From contig JANOZM010000002.1 of NCBI GenBank assembly GCA_031429355.1, positions 1 to 64,000 of the forward strand: a stretch of DNA of 64,000 nt, read 5' to 3'. The notes below the pieces were generated by a model. It ran no database searches. It saw nothing but the letters and a program-made list of their open reading frames with translations, and was not told the origin of the DNA. Positions 17,448 to 26,616 of this stretch are shown piece after piece. Source of the stretch: JANOZM01 sp031429355 (GTDB lineage: Bacteria; Pseudomonadota; Gammaproteobacteria; Burkholderiales; Burkholderiaceae_E). Numbering within the stretch: the first letter of the stretch is position 1; each line of letters opens with the position of its first letter. Position numbers and translations under genes: made by a program.

Positions 17448-17830
17448 GAGGCGGCCTTTGGATTAAAGTTTGTAGGTGTATTCGTAAATGCCGCTAGTTC
17501 GCTTGGGGAAATTTCTAGCCGTTGCATACGTTGTTGAATTGCCGGCCATTCCGTCCTTAGAAATCGTTCGCGTTCGGTAGCAAGTAGTTTTTCGCGGGCG
17601 CCCTCCAGTACATACATACCTAAGCCACGCTGTTTTTCGACCAATGTTTCATCCACCAGTTCTTGGTAGGCCCGCGAAACGGTAATTGGGTTCAATTGAT
17701 ACTGGGCTGCTATTTGCCGAACCGAGGGGAGGGCGTCGCCGGGTTTTAAAGCGCCATCTAATAGCATTTCTAGAATGCGATCCTTAAGTTGGCGGTAAAT
17801 AGGCGAATTGTCATGCCAATCTGCGCTCAT
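17444..17830 (-). CDS. GntR family regulator, YtrA subgroup
   Basis: A 128-residue regulator heading the ABC operon. A winged helix spans about residues 9-76 (PIYRQLKDRILEMLLDGALKPGDALPSVRQIAAQ, then QLNPITVSRAYQELVDETLVEKQRG), followed by only about 45 residues, the short effector-less tail that defines YtrA. Such proteins usually repress their own ABC operon and are released by cell-wall-active compounds. First gene of three, 4-base overlap with the ATPase. Confidence 0.88.
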   Translation of the reverse strand: MSADWHDNSPIYRQLKDRILEMLLDGALKPGDALPSVRQIAAQYQLNPITVSRAYQELVDETLVEKQRGLGMYVLEGAREKLLATERERFLRTEWPAIQQRMQRLEISPSELAAFTNTPTNFNPKAAS

Positions 17831-17954
17831 AGGGTGTGCTTAAGTTATGGTGATGTAGTGAAGTATAACAGTAGTTCAATAAAAGTCATAATTATTTGGA
17901 ATTTTCTTAAGTTAAAGCCCAGGCTGAAGCGAAAACACCCGAATAGTTAAGAAG

Positions 17955-19019
17955 TTAATGACTGTGGGTGTGATGTGCGTCGGGAAAATGGACATGTTGG
18001 TGCTTTATTTTTTCGTGCTGATGCAAATGCGTGTGGGAAGTGCCCTCGGCAACGGGTTCGTCATGAGCGTGCTGGTGATGCGGATCAGCACTATTGTGTG
18101 TGTGCTCGTGTTCGTGTTGGATCGGTTCGTGCAAGTGTTCATGTTCATGTTGCTCTGTTAAATGAAGCCAAACACCAACCGCCATTAATGCGCCGCCAAT
18201 CATCAATTGGTAAGTTATTGGTTCGTCCAAAAGTATCACCGCGACAAGCGCACCAAAAAAAGTAGCAACGGAAAAATAAGCCCCTGTACGTGCGGTGCCT
18301 AACTGGCGAAGCGCAACAACAAACAGCACAAGACTTGCGCCGTAACTTAGAAAACCAACTAAACCAGCGCCCGCTATTTGTAACGGTGCGGGCAAATGTG
18401 CGCCCAATGCAAACGCTAGAACTAAATTTGTAATGCCAGCAACTAAACCTTTAACCATTGCAATCCATGTTGCGTCGGTTAATGACACTTTGCGCGTTAA
18501 ATTGTTGTCCAGCCCCCAAGCAAAACAAGCGCCCAAAATGGCCAGGGACGGCCAAAAGCTAGCGAACCAAGAACCGTCTACAGCAAACCCATTGCTACTA
18601 ATAACCAATGCGCCCAAGACTATGGCTACCATTCCTAAAGCAATGCGGCGGTCAAAATTTTCTTTAAACGCAAACCATGCCAGAAGCGCTGTAAATACTG
18701 CTTCGGCGTTTAAAAGCAATGCCGCTGCTGAAGCCGGCATTGCCGAAAGTCCGGTCATTAAAAGCACAGGTGCAATAACGCCACCAAACAGCACGGCCCC
18801 CGCAAGCCAAGCGGCTTCAGCACGCGGTAATCGAACTGCTGTGGATCGGCGAATTAGACGTAAGCACAACAGGCCCAACCCCGAGCCTAAATAAAGCAAA
18901 GCGGCTAACATCCACGGGCTAGTTTGGGTTAACAATAGTTTTGCAAAAGGGGTGCCCACACCAAAAAGCGCGGCTGCAGCTAAAGCAGCTGTAATGCCAG
19001 GGTCTAAATGTTTACTCAT
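17955..19019 (-). CDS. DMT/EamA transporter with a His-rich metal-binding tail
   Basis: A 354-residue inner membrane protein. Ten hydrophobic segments in two EamA repeats fill residues 1-285 (first repeat begins ITAALAAAALFGVGTPFAK; second SLAILGACFAWGLDNNLTR). The last 65 residues are extraordinary: alternating His with Glu, Gln, Asp and Thr (HEHEHLHEPIQHEHEHTHN, then HHQHAHDE, HTHLHQHEKIKHQHVHF, HHTHSH), over 20 histidines. This predicts binding of Ni, Co, Zn or Cu at the cytoplasmic or periplasmic end. It is divergent from the czc operon, so it is likely an accessory metal exporter. Upstream frame extends 42 codons, but ATG 19019 begins the first membrane helix correctly. Confidence 0.85.
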   Translation of the reverse strand: MSKHLDPGITAALAAAALFGVGTPFAKLLLTQTSPWMLAALLYLGSGLGLLCLRLIRRSTAVRLPRAEAAWLAGAVLFGGVIAPVLLMTGLSAMPASAAALLLNAEAVFTALLAWFAFKENFDRRIALGMVAIVLGALVISSNGFAVDGSWFASFWPSLAILGACFAWGLDNNLTRKVSLTDATWIAMVKGLVAGITNLVLAFALGAHLPAPLQIAGAGLVGFLSYGASLVLFVVALRQLGTARTGAYFSVATFFGALVAVILLDEPITYQLMIGGALMAVGVWLHLTEQHEHEHLHEPIQHEHEHTHNSADPHHQHAHDEPVAEGTSHTHLHQHEKIKHQHVHFPDAHHTHSH

Positions 19020-19180
19020 GGGTGTGGGACATGTAAGACCTTGTGTGCTTTCTTGTTCATCCACTATAACGCGACAAATACGTCGTTTGTGTAATACTTT
19101 GACCCTTCGAAGCGTCAGCATTAACCACATGTAACTTTCGTACACTTGAAGAGTAACTAAACGCTGTTAAAATTTAAAGA

Positions 19181-19609
19181 ATGCTTATCCGTCTAATTTC
19201 AACTGTGCTGTTTTTGCTATTGCCGCTCCAAGTGACTTGGGCGGCTATCAGCCCTTACTGTCAGCACGAACTAGGGCTTGAGGCTGTGCACTTAGGGCAC
19301 CACCAGCACAAACATGGTCATGGTGATCGAACCCAAGTGAGCCAGCGTGATCAAGTGCAAGTAGATGCTTCTCAGGCTGCCGCCTACGAAAACGGCTCGT
19401 CAGACGAAAATATGAAGTCTGCAACAGTTACCGATGATTTAGACTCAGACTGCGGAACTTGCCACTCAAGTTGCGCCACTGCATTATTAGGACGCGACGT
19501 AAAGGCCGATGTGGTCTCTGTGCCTACCAATGCGAATCATAGCGATGCCCGCGCATCGAACTTCGACAAAGACCGCCCCGAGCGTCCCAACTGGTCGTTC
19601 CCCGCCTAA
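19181..19609 (+). CDS. czcI: CzcI-type periplasmic metal-resistance protein
   Basis: A 142-residue secreted protein that opens the efflux operon. A signal peptide covers residues 1-22 (LFLLLPLQVTWA, then AISPYCQHE). The mature start SPYCQHELGLEAVHLGHHQHKHGHGD is typical of CzcI of Cupriavidus: a Cys, then a His cluster. A second metal-like patch DCGTCHSSCATAL lies near residue 91. CzcI is thought to modulate efflux or sense metal in the periplasm. Eight His in residues 28-47 and four further Cys support metal binding. Confidence 0.8.
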   Translation: MLIRLISTVLFLLLPLQVTWAAISPYCQHELGLEAVHLGHHQHKHGHGDRTQVSQRDQVQVDASQAAAYENGSSDENMKSATVTDDLDSDCGTCHSSCATALLGRDVKADVVSVPTNANHSDARASNFDKDRPERPNWSFPA

Positions 19610-19610
19610 T

Positions 19611-19672
19611 TCGGCTGGGGCTTTCGTTTCATTTTCCTTTTTCAACTAACAATTTCTGTTAGTCCCAGCCGA
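19611..19672 (+). ncRNA. Nested stem-loop between czcI and czcC
   Basis: TCGGCTGGG (19611-19619) pairs with CCCAGCCGA (19664-19672). Inside, ACTAACA (19645-19651) pairs with TGTTAGT (19657-19663) and abuts the closing arm, giving a 7-bp hairpin stacked on a 9-bp stem with a pyrimidine-rich bulge (19620-19644). It lies in the czcI-czcC leader just before the czcC ribosome site. It could attenuate, protect or cleave the message. No U-run follows, so it is not an ordinary terminator. Confidence 0.45.
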
Positions 19673-19705
19673 TCCCCTGTTTGATTTTTATCATTGGAGA
19701 TTCGG

Positions 19706-21049
19706 ATGTTGTATTTCAATTTCAAGGCGACTTTGCTGGTCGCTTTATCATCGCTAACGTTAGCGCTTTACCTTACCCCTCAGTTGGCGGCAGCGCAGGC
19801 CAATGCGCCGTTGGTAAGCGCACCAGTTGGGCAAAACACGACGGCTACCACTGCGGCTGCGCCAACGAACCAGCCCTTAAGTATTGGGGCTGCTTACGAG
19901 GCTGCTTGGGCTCGTCAGCCCGAAGCGCAATCGTTAAACATACGCAAGCAAGCGATTGCTGCGCAACGCAATACGTCTAGTAGTTGGTCACCCGAACCAC
20001 CCGCAATCGAGCTATCCACGGCCACTGACCGATTCGGCGGCAATGCCGGCGGTCGCGGATATGGTGTTGCAGTATCCGTGCCGCTTTGGTTGGCGGGCGA
20101 GCGTAATGGTGCCAAGGCTTTGGCTGACGCACAGACTCGCGGACTGGATGCGAATTTAAACGCAATCAAGTTAAAAACCGCTGCTAGCGTGCGCGAGGCC
20201 TATTGGGCTTGGCAGCGTGGTCAAGTCGAATTGGATCTCGCTAACGATCGATTAAAGAGTGCCAAAACGATTGCTGCCGACGTCAATAAGCGCTTGAAGG
20301 CGGGTGACTTGGCGCGAGCGGATCAACACCAAGCCGACGGAAACGTTGCGGCTGCCGAAGGTTCCATTGCTGAGAGTGAACAGGCAGTAACGAGTGCACA
20401 ACAAAAGCTTAAAGCGCTCATTGGTTTTGCGCCAAGCAAGGGATCCACAGATGCTATAGATCAACTTGTTGAAGCTTTACCTGCGGCGAGTGCAAGTATC
20501 GAATTATCAAGCGAGCAAACGCATCCGGAACTCAGTGCATTAAATGTCCAAGCGGACATTGCAAAACAAGCGGCGCAATTAGCGGCAACCCAAAACCGAG
20601 CCAACTCCGAGGTAACCGTGGGTCTAAACCGCGAGCGCGGTGCTTTTGGCGATTCTTATCAAAGCAAGTTAACCATTGGTATGCGAATCCCTTTTGGTTC
20701 TGATTCGCGTAACAAAGCCAAGGTTGCTACCGCGAACGCCGAAGCGCTTGAAATTGACGTTCAAACCCGATTAGCTAAAGAGCGTTTAATTACCGAAATG
20801 GAAGCGGCGCAGCAAAAAGTATTAGTTTCTCAACGGGTAGTGGACTCGTTTACCAAACGTGCGCGTTTAGCTAAAGAAACGCGTGGATTTTTTGATAAAT
20901 CGTTTCGTTTGGGTGAAACCGATTTGCCAACTCGGTTGCGAGTAGAGCTGGAAGTCATCGAAGCCGATCGACAAGTAGCCCGCGCTCGGATTGATTACGC
21001 CGCTTCAGTATCTGCGCTACGTCAAGCGCTTGGGTTGTTACCGCAATGA
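19706..21049 (+). CDS. czcC: CzcC-type outer-membrane efflux protein
   Basis: A 447-residue TolC-family channel for the RND pump. A signal peptide covers about residues 1-31. The two OEP repeats are recognisable: an N-terminal GAAYEAAWARQPEAQSL, LKTAASVREAYWAWQRG and LNIRKQAIAAQ, and the C-terminal LNVQADIAKQAAQLAATQ, GMRIPFGSDSRNKAKVATANAEALE and ARIDYAASVSALRQALG. Long heptad helices fill the middle. The start is ATG 19706 with GGAGA five bases upstream; an earlier TTG lies inside that ribosome site. It carries electrons for nothing: it is the exit duct through which metal from CzcA/CzcB leaves. Confidence 0.9.
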   Translation: MLYFNFKATLLVALSSLTLALYLTPQLAAAQANAPLVSAPVGQNTTATTAAAPTNQPLSIGAAYEAAWARQPEAQSLNIRKQAIAAQRNTSSSWSPEPPAIELSTATDRFGGNAGGRGYGVAVSVPLWLAGERNGAKALADAQTRGLDANLNAIKLKTAASVREAYWAWQRGQVELDLANDRLKSAKTIAADVNKRLKAGDLARADQHQADGNVAAAEGSIAESEQAVTSAQQKLKALIGFAPSKGSTDAIDQLVEALPAASASIELSSEQTHPELSALNVQADIAKQAAQLAATQNRANSEVTVGLNRERGAFGDSYQSKLTIGMRIPFGSDSRNKAKVATANAEALEIDVQTRLAKERLITEMEAAQQKVLVSQRVVDSFTKRARLAKETRGFFDKSFRLGETDLPTRLRVELEVIEADRQVARARIDYAASVSALRQALGLLPQ

Positions 21050-21075
21050 ATATACAAATACTTAGGAAACTAACA

Positions 21076-21714
21076 ATGAAACTTGCAAACTATTTGTTCG
21101 CGCCCGTTTTAATGGTAGCCATAGCTGTTGTTGCAACTTTTACGACGCCAGCCGTAGCTGGTGAAGGCCATGATCATGGCGATGCAAAACCTTTGGCTTC
21201 TGGCCCCGCGTTACCGCGATTTGCGGCAGTCTCTGATTTGTTTGAATTAGTCGGTGTTCTAGAAGGCAAGCGCTTGGTTCTTTACCTCGATTACGCAGCG
21301 ACCAATGCTCCGGTTAAGGACGCTAAATTAGAACTTGAAATTAGTGGCAAAAAAGTAAAAGTAGAGCCGCATGGCCCAAGTGAGTTTGAAGTGATGTTTG
21401 AACAAGAACCAAAAGATGGTGTATTGGCAATAGCAGCTACTGTTTCGGCGGGTAAAGACAGTGACTTGTTAGCTGGTGAGTTAGACATTCATTTGGCGCA
21501 AGCCGGTAGCGCGAAAACTGCCAGTGCCGTAGTAAAAGAAAATTCACATGGACACGATCACAAGCCAGGCGAATTTCACTTTTTAGATATTTGGAATAAA
21601 TATCGGGTGTGGATGATCGGTGCGGCCGGTGCAGTTGTTTTGGTGGCCTTTGGTGCGCTGCGTGCACGTCGTCGTCGCTCCATGTTTGATAGCCGTACTG
21701 GAGGTTCAAAGTGA
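21076..21714 (+). CDS. Periplasmic His-motif protein of the czc operon, membrane-anchored
   Basis: A 212-residue protein between czcC and czcB. A signal peptide (residues 1-29) ends before GEGHDHGDAK, the same His motif that begins mature CzcB. A beta-rich domain follows (about 50-145: FELVGVLEGKRLVLYLDY, KLELEISGKKVKVEPHG), then GHDHKPGEFHF and a C-terminal membrane helix VWMIGAAGAVVLVAFGALR with a basic end. It resembles a free copy of the extra N-terminal domain some CzcB proteins carry; metal delivery to the adaptor is a fair inference. ATG 21046 overlaps the czcC stop, but ATG 21076 with AGGA upstream gives the cleaner signal peptide. Confidence 0.72.
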   Translation: MKLANYLFAPVLMVAIAVVATFTTPAVAGEGHDHGDAKPLASGPALPRFAAVSDLFELVGVLEGKRLVLYLDYAATNAPVKDAKLELEISGKKVKVEPHGPSEFEVMFEQEPKDGVLAIAATVSAGKDSDLLAGELDIHLAQAGSAKTASAVVKENSHGHDHKPGEFHFLDIWNKYRVWMIGAAGAVVLVAFGALRARRRRSMFDSRTGGSK

Positions 21715-22862
21715 ACTTTACATCAATTAAGTTAATGGACACAAAAACTGGTTTTGGTCTTCGCCAACTGTTGCTTGCTGGCTTTGCAAGTTTGGCGCTG
21801 TGCAGCGCGGTAGTATTTGCAGGTGAAGGTCACGACCATGGTGATGCCGCACCGCAAGGCAACAGCAATGGCCCCAAGCGTTTACCCGATGGCAGCGTGT
21901 TTTTACCCAAACCTGCCCAACGGCAAATTGGTGTTTTAACAATGCCGGTGGTAGCAGGTGATCTACAACGCGCTATCGAGTTATCTGGCAAAGTAATGAT
22001 GGATCCCAATGCAGGCGGACGAGTGCAATCAACTCAAGCTGGCCGAATTGAACCTGGCCCTAAAGGCCTACCAACTGCTGGTCAATCGGTTCGTAAAGGT
22101 GAGGTATTGGCTTATGTAGTGCCGTCGGTAGGCAATGTCGAGCGCTCTAATCAATCAGCACAGCTAGCCGAATTGCGAGCAGCCAAACTGCTGGCCGAAA
22201 AACGCTTAGCGCGTGTGAAAGAATTAGCTGACACTATTCCGCGTAAAGAAATTGACGCGGTGGAATCAGAAATTTATAGCATCAATGGCCGCATGAGTGC
22301 GCTAGGTGTTGGATTGTCTTCGCGTGAGGCTTTGGTTGCACCGGCTAGCGGTGTTATTACTAATTCAACAGTCGTTTTAGGGCAAGTAGTCGACGCACGT
22401 GAAATTGTTTTTGAAATTATTGACCCGTCACGTTTACGCGTTGAGGCCTTGGCCTACGATCCAGAAATTGCTTCGAAGATTGCCTCGGCAACTTTGGCCT
22501 TAGGTGCTGATCGTGTGCCGTTGCGTTTAGTTGGTGCAGCTCGTACATTGCGTGAGCAAGCGTTACCAATCACCTTTCAAATAGAAGGTGCTGCAGTGGG
22601 CAAGTTAGCGGTTGGCCAACCCGTGCGTGTGTTTGTCCAAAGCACGACCAAGGTTAAAGGCTTTAGTGTTCCGGCAATTGCGTTGCTTAAAAATCCAGCC
22701 AATCAAACCATTGTTTGGGTCAAAACAGAAGCCGAGCGTTTTGTTCCGCGCGTCGTGACAGTAGAGCCCTTAGACGGTGTGTCTGTTGCGATTACTTCTG
22801 GCTTAGAAGCCGGTGATCGCGTAGCGACGCAAGCTGCTACGTTGATTAACCAGATTCGATAA
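21711..22862 (+). CDS. czcB: CzcB-type periplasmic adaptor of an RND metal pump
   Basis: A 383-residue membrane-fusion protein bridging CzcA and CzcC. After a signal peptide, mature protein begins near GEGHDHGDAAP, matching the preceding small protein. A lipoyl-type hairpin (QRAIELSGKVMMDPNAGGRVQS, AGQSVRKGEVLAYVVPS), a coiled coil (about 145-190), then the second lipoyl half (LVAPASGVITNSTVVLGQVVDAREIVFEIID) and beta-barrel (VGQPVRVFVQ) are all in order. GTG 21711 is chosen: GGAGG lies six bases upstream and the GTGA overlaps the preceding stop. ATG 21735 is the alternative. Confidence 0.9.
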   Translation: MNFTSIKLMDTKTGFGLRQLLLAGFASLALCSAVVFAGEGHDHGDAAPQGNSNGPKRLPDGSVFLPKPAQRQIGVLTMPVVAGDLQRAIELSGKVMMDPNAGGRVQSTQAGRIEPGPKGLPTAGQSVRKGEVLAYVVPSVGNVERSNQSAQLAELRAAKLLAEKRLARVKELADTIPRKEIDAVESEIYSINGRMSALGVGLSSREALVAPASGVITNSTVVLGQVVDAREIVFEIIDPSRLRVEALAYDPEIASKIASATLALGADRVPLRLVGAARTLREQALPITFQIEGAAVGKLAVGQPVRVFVQSTTKVKGFSVPAIALLKNPANQTIVWVKTEAERFVPRVVTVEPLDGVSVAITSGLEAGDRVATQAATLINQIR

Positions 22863-22875
22863 AGGAACCCTCTAT

Positions 22876-25800
22876 ATGTTTAAGTGGCTTCTTTTTAACA
22901 GCCTTAGCAACCGACTGCTCGTCATCATCACGGGTATCGTACTCATGGTCTATGGCGGGTACACATTAACTAAAACACCTGTCGACGTGTTTCCCGATTT
23001 AAACAAACCAACCGTCACCATCATGACCGAGGCCGGTGGAATGGCTGCTGAAGAAGTAGAACAGCTCATTACCTTTCCGTTAGAAACGACGATGAATGGT
23101 TTGCCCGGTGTTGAGTCGGTACGCTCTATATCCAGCGCAGGTCTGTCATTTATTTATGTCACCTTCGATTGGTCGACCGAAATTTTTAGAGCGCGCCAAA
23201 TGGTTTCCGAGCGATTGTCTTCCATGGAGGAAGGGCTGCCCGTTGGTGTTACTCCACGCATGGGGCCCATCACTTCGATTATGGGCGAAATTATGCAAGT
23301 GGCGATTCCTGTCGACACGACCAAAATTACACCGATGCAAGTACGTGAGTATGCCGATTGGGTCATGCGTCCACGGTTAATGGCTATTCCTGGCGTTGCG
23401 CAAGTTATTCCGATTGGGGGCGAAGTTCGTCAGTTCCAAGTGCAACCCAATACTATTCGTATGTCCGAACTGGGCATTACGCATGATCAATTGGAATCGG
23501 CCCTTAAGGGCTTTTCGTCCAATACATCGGGTGGTTTTTTAGAGCTCAATGGTCGTGAATATCTAATTCGTAATTTAGGCAGAACCAATCGTTTAGACGA
23601 TTTGAAAAATCTTGCACTAACGACTAAAAATAACCAAGTAATTTTATTGCGCCAAGTCGCCGATGTTACGTTTGCTGCTGCCAATAAACGCGGTGACGCA
23701 GGCTATGCAGGTAAACCTGCAGTTATCTTGGGCATCCAAAAACAACCAACCGCAGACACCATTGCCCTAACACTGAGTATTGAAGCCGCGATTAATGATA
23801 TGAAGAAAAGTTTGCCACCGGGTATGGAAGCGCCGCGCGTTACCTTTCGGCAGGCTAGTTTTATTGAGGCTTCTATTTCAACGTTGCAAGGAAAGTTAAT
23901 TGGCGCTTCTATTTTTGTTGCCGTTATTTTGTTTGTGTTCTTGGGCACCATTCGTCCAACCGTTATTGCATTAACCGCAATCCCCGTATCAATTTTTATT
24001 ACTGCGCTAGTTTTTAAATATTTTGGTCTTTCGATTAACACAATGACGCTCGGTGGCTTAGCTATTGCTATTGGTGGTTTAGTGGATGATGCAGTGGTCG
24101 ATGTTGAAAACGTAATGCGTCGATTAAAAATAGAGCGCACAAAAGAGGTCTCGCAACGTTCCAGCACGATAGCCTTGGTGGGTCAGGCAACGATGGAAAT
24201 ACGCTCGTCAATTGTGTACGCCACTATTATTATCGTGCTGGTGTTTATACCGTTGTTTGCTTTGCCTGGCATGGAAGGTAAATTGTTTGTGCCCCTAGGT
24301 ATTGCGTTTATTGTTTCTACTTTCGCTTCGTTAATTGTTTCGGTCACTATTACACCGGTGTTGGCGTATTACTTGCTACCCGGCATGAAGTCGTTAGGCC
24401 ATGGGGATACTAAATTTTTAACCTTTCTTAAAAATGCGTACCGATCTAGTTTACAAAAAGTTCTTAATTGGCCTAAGGTTGCAATTTCGTTGGGCGCGAT
24501 AGCGGTTGTTCTAGCGGCTATCGCCGTACCGTTTTTTCCGACTTCATTTTTGCCGCCATTTAATGAGGGCACCTTATTGGTGGGTATGCGATTAAACCCT
24601 GGCGTTACCTTGGCTGAATCATCCGCGTTGGCGCGCCAGGCCGAAGTGTTGATAAAAAAGGTTCCCGAGGTGACCTATGTTGGACGGCGCAGTGGTCGAG
24701 CCGAGTTAGACGAGCATGCGGAGGGCGTTCACGTGAGTGAGTTAGATGTCGGTCTGTTACCTGCAAACGAACTGAAACGTTCGATGACAGAAATTCAAGC
24801 CGACATTCGTGCACGTTTAATCAACTTACCGGCATCAACAGCCATTGGCCAACCTATTTCGCACCGAATCGACCACATGCTTTCTGGTGTACGTTCGCAA
24901 ATTGCTATCAAAATTTTTGGAGAAGACTTAGATACTTTGCGCGGGCAGGCTGATGTACTACAAGCCAAACTTGCGAAAATTCCAGGACTAACCGACTTGG
25001 AGATCGAAAAGCAAGTGTTAGCACCACAAATTAAAGTCAATGTCGACTACGCACTAGCAGCGCAATATGGCGTACCAACGCCGCAAATTTTGTCGGTATT
25101 ACAAAGCATGGTGGAAGGCGAAAAAATTGCTCAAATTGTCGAAGGAGGCAAACGCTTTGCCTTGGTGATGCGCTTACCTGAATCGTCAAGATCGGTTGAG
25201 GGCTTGTCGCAAATTTTGATCGAAACACCGACGGGCAGAATTCCATTGTCGAAAGTGGCAACGATTGAAGAAAGCGATGGTCCTAACCAAATTAGTCGCG
25301 ACGATGGTAAGCGCCGGATTGTTCTTTCTGCCAATGCGCAGGGCCGGGCTTTGTCCGAAGTAGTGGGCGATATTCGAGCAGCCGTTGCCGATACAAAACT
25401 ACCGGAGGGATATTTCATTACGCTCGGTGGCCAGTTTCAAGCGCAAGAAGAATCGAGTCGGTTGATAGGCATGTTATCGATTGTTTCGTTAATACTAATG
25501 TTTGTTGTGCTGTTTAGTCGTTATCAATCGATTACGTTATCTGCGTTGATTATGGTGAACATTCCGCTAGCCCTAGTGGGCGCTGTTATCGGCCTAAAGT
25601 TGTCTGGTCAACCACTATCGGTTGCTGCACTAATTGGCTTTATTACATTGGCCGGTATTTCGGTCCGTAATGGTATTTTGAAGGTTAGCCATTACATCAA
25701 TTTAATGCGCATCGAAGGCGAGCAGTTTGATCAAAAAATGATTATGCGTGGTTCGTTAGAACGGTTGTCGCCGGTTTTAATGACAGCCCTAGTGACGGCA

Positions 25801-25995
25801 TTTGCGCTGGCACCCTTGCTGTTTGAAGCCGAGCGTCCGGGGACAGAAATTTTGCATCCCGTGGCTGTAGTTATTTTCTCTGGTTTAGTCAGCTCGACAC
25901 TTTTAGATACATTTTTAACACCTGCGATGTTTTGGTTGTTTGGTCGTAAAGATGCAATGAAGCTAGTCGAACGGGGCGACAAAGAAGCGTTTTAA
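22876..25995 (+). CDS. czcA: CzcA/CusA-type RND heavy-metal efflux transporter
   Basis: A 1039-residue proton-driven inner-membrane pump. Full RND architecture: first helix after MFKWLLFNSLSNRLLV, porter domains, central helices around 340-540, a second helical set around 860-1010. The fourth-helix signature is AIGGLVDDAVVDVEN at 398-412, with Asp404, Asp405, Asp409 and Glu411. It differs from the DFG..DGA motif of zinc/cobalt/cadmium pumps and from the DAA form of copper/silver pumps, so the metal cannot be read off. ISVRNGILKVSHYINLMR near 930 is the family's conserved segment. It follows czcB by 13 bases. Confidence 0.92.
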   Translation: MFKWLLFNSLSNRLLVIITGIVLMVYGGYTLTKTPVDVFPDLNKPTVTIMTEAGGMAAEEVEQLITFPLETTMNGLPGVESVRSISSAGLSFIYVTFDWSTEIFRARQMVSERLSSMEEGLPVGVTPRMGPITSIMGEIMQVAIPVDTTKITPMQVREYADWVMRPRLMAIPGVAQVIPIGGEVRQFQVQPNTIRMSELGITHDQLESALKGFSSNTSGGFLELNGREYLIRNLGRTNRLDDLKNLALTTKNNQVILLRQVADVTFAAANKRGDAGYAGKPAVILGIQKQPTADTIALTLSIEAAINDMKKSLPPGMEAPRVTFRQASFIEASISTLQGKLIGASIFVAVILFVFLGTIRPTVIALTAIPVSIFITALVFKYFGLSINTMTLGGLAIAIGGLVDDAVVDVENVMRRLKIERTKEVSQRSSTIALVGQATMEIRSSIVYATIIIVLVFIPLFALPGMEGKLFVPLGIAFIVSTFASLIVSVTITPVLAYYLLPGMKSLGHGDTKFLTFLKNAYRSSLQKVLNWPKVAISLGAIAVVLAAIAVPFFPTSFLPPFNEGTLLVGMRLNPGVTLAESSALARQAEVLIKKVPEVTYVGRRSGRAELDEHAEGVHVSELDVGLLPANELKRSMTEIQADIRARLINLPASTAIGQPISHRIDHMLSGVRSQIAIKIFGEDLDTLRGQADVLQAKLAKIPGLTDLEIEKQVLAPQIKVNVDYALAAQYGVPTPQILSVLQSMVEGEKIAQIVEGGKRFALVMRLPESSRSVEGLSQILIETPTGRIPLSKVATIEESDGPNQISRDDGKRRIVLSANAQGRALSEVVGDIRAAVADTKLPEGYFITLGGQFQAQEESSRLIGMLSIVSLILMFVVLFSRYQSITLSALIMVNIPLALVGAVIGLKLSGQPLSVAALIGFITLAGISVRNGILKVSHYINLMRIEGEQFDQKMIMRGSLERLSPVLMTALVTAFALAPLLFEAERPGTEILHPVAVVIFSGLVSSTLLDTFLTPAMFWLFGRKDAMKLVERGDKEAF

Positions 25996-26081
25996 ATCGT
26001 TAACTCGAATTAGTTGCACAGCAGGTCAACCTAAGTTTGTTTCATCTCGTTTTAGCGTAGTTACTCTTAAAAGGAATCATT

Positions 26082-26477
26082 ATGAGTTTTAAGTCTGTAT
26101 TTTCTGTTTTTGCAGTTACGGCCACCTTAGCGGCCTCTAGTTTTGTAACCGCCGCAGGCAAACACGGCCATTCCCATGAGCATAAACCTTTGCATGGCGG
26201 TGTTGTTGTCGAAGTAAAAGATATGGATTTCGAACTCGTAGCCAAGGCCGATGTTGTGCAGTTGTATTTGCGCGATCATGGCAAGGCAGTCAATATCAAT
26301 AAGACGACTGCCAAAGTTACATTTCTAACTGGGTCCGAAAAAACGGAAGTCGAACTCAAACCTGTGGGCGATAAATTTGAGGCAAAAGGTGCTTTTAAGT
26401 TGGCCGCCGGAACGAAAGCCGTTGCCTTGGTAACTGTAGATGGCAAACAGTCCTCGGCGCGGTTTGTGTTGAAGTAG
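26082..26477 (+). CDS. Small periplasmic metal-binding-type protein
   Basis: A 131-residue exported protein closing the czc operon. The signal peptide ends at about residue 24 (VTAAGKHG). Mature start KHGHSHEHKPLHGG has five His in ten residues, then a compact beta-rich domain (GGVVVEVKDMDFELVAKAD, TTAKVTFLTGSEKTEVEL, KAVALVTVDGKQSSARF). It is related in style to the anchored His-motif protein between czcC and czcB. A good ribosome site (AAGGA) precedes the ATG. A terminator follows the stop. Role: probably a periplasmic metal chaperone or buffer for the efflux system. Confidence 0.75.
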   Translation: MSFKSVFSVFAVTATLAASSFVTAAGKHGHSHEHKPLHGGVVVEVKDMDFELVAKADVVQLYLRDHGKAVNINKTTAKVTFLTGSEKTEVELKPVGDKFEAKGAFKLAAGTKAVALVTVDGKQSSARFVLK

Positions 26478-26495
26478 TTTAGTAACATCGAAAGC

Positions 26496-26515
26496 CGTCG
26501 TGAGATGACGTTTTT
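26496..26515 (+). terminator. Rho-independent terminator of the czc operon
   Basis: CGTCGT (26496-26501) and ATGACG (26505-26510) form a 6-bp stem with one G-U pair and a GAG loop, followed directly by five T and TTCTT-like sequence. It lies 18 bases past the last czc-operon stop. Confidence 0.55.
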
Positions 26516-26616
26516 CTTATGGCGCTAAATATTCGCATCATGCGCGGCCGTCGGTTAGCTTGTACTTTTAAAAAGGGTACACTGGCGGCTTTTAAAAATT
26601 GCCCAAAAGCGATTCC

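Noticed and set aside
17958..18265. Open frames opposite the His-rich tail
   Set aside because: They are antisense shadows of CAT/CAC-rich coding for the DMT transporter's tail.
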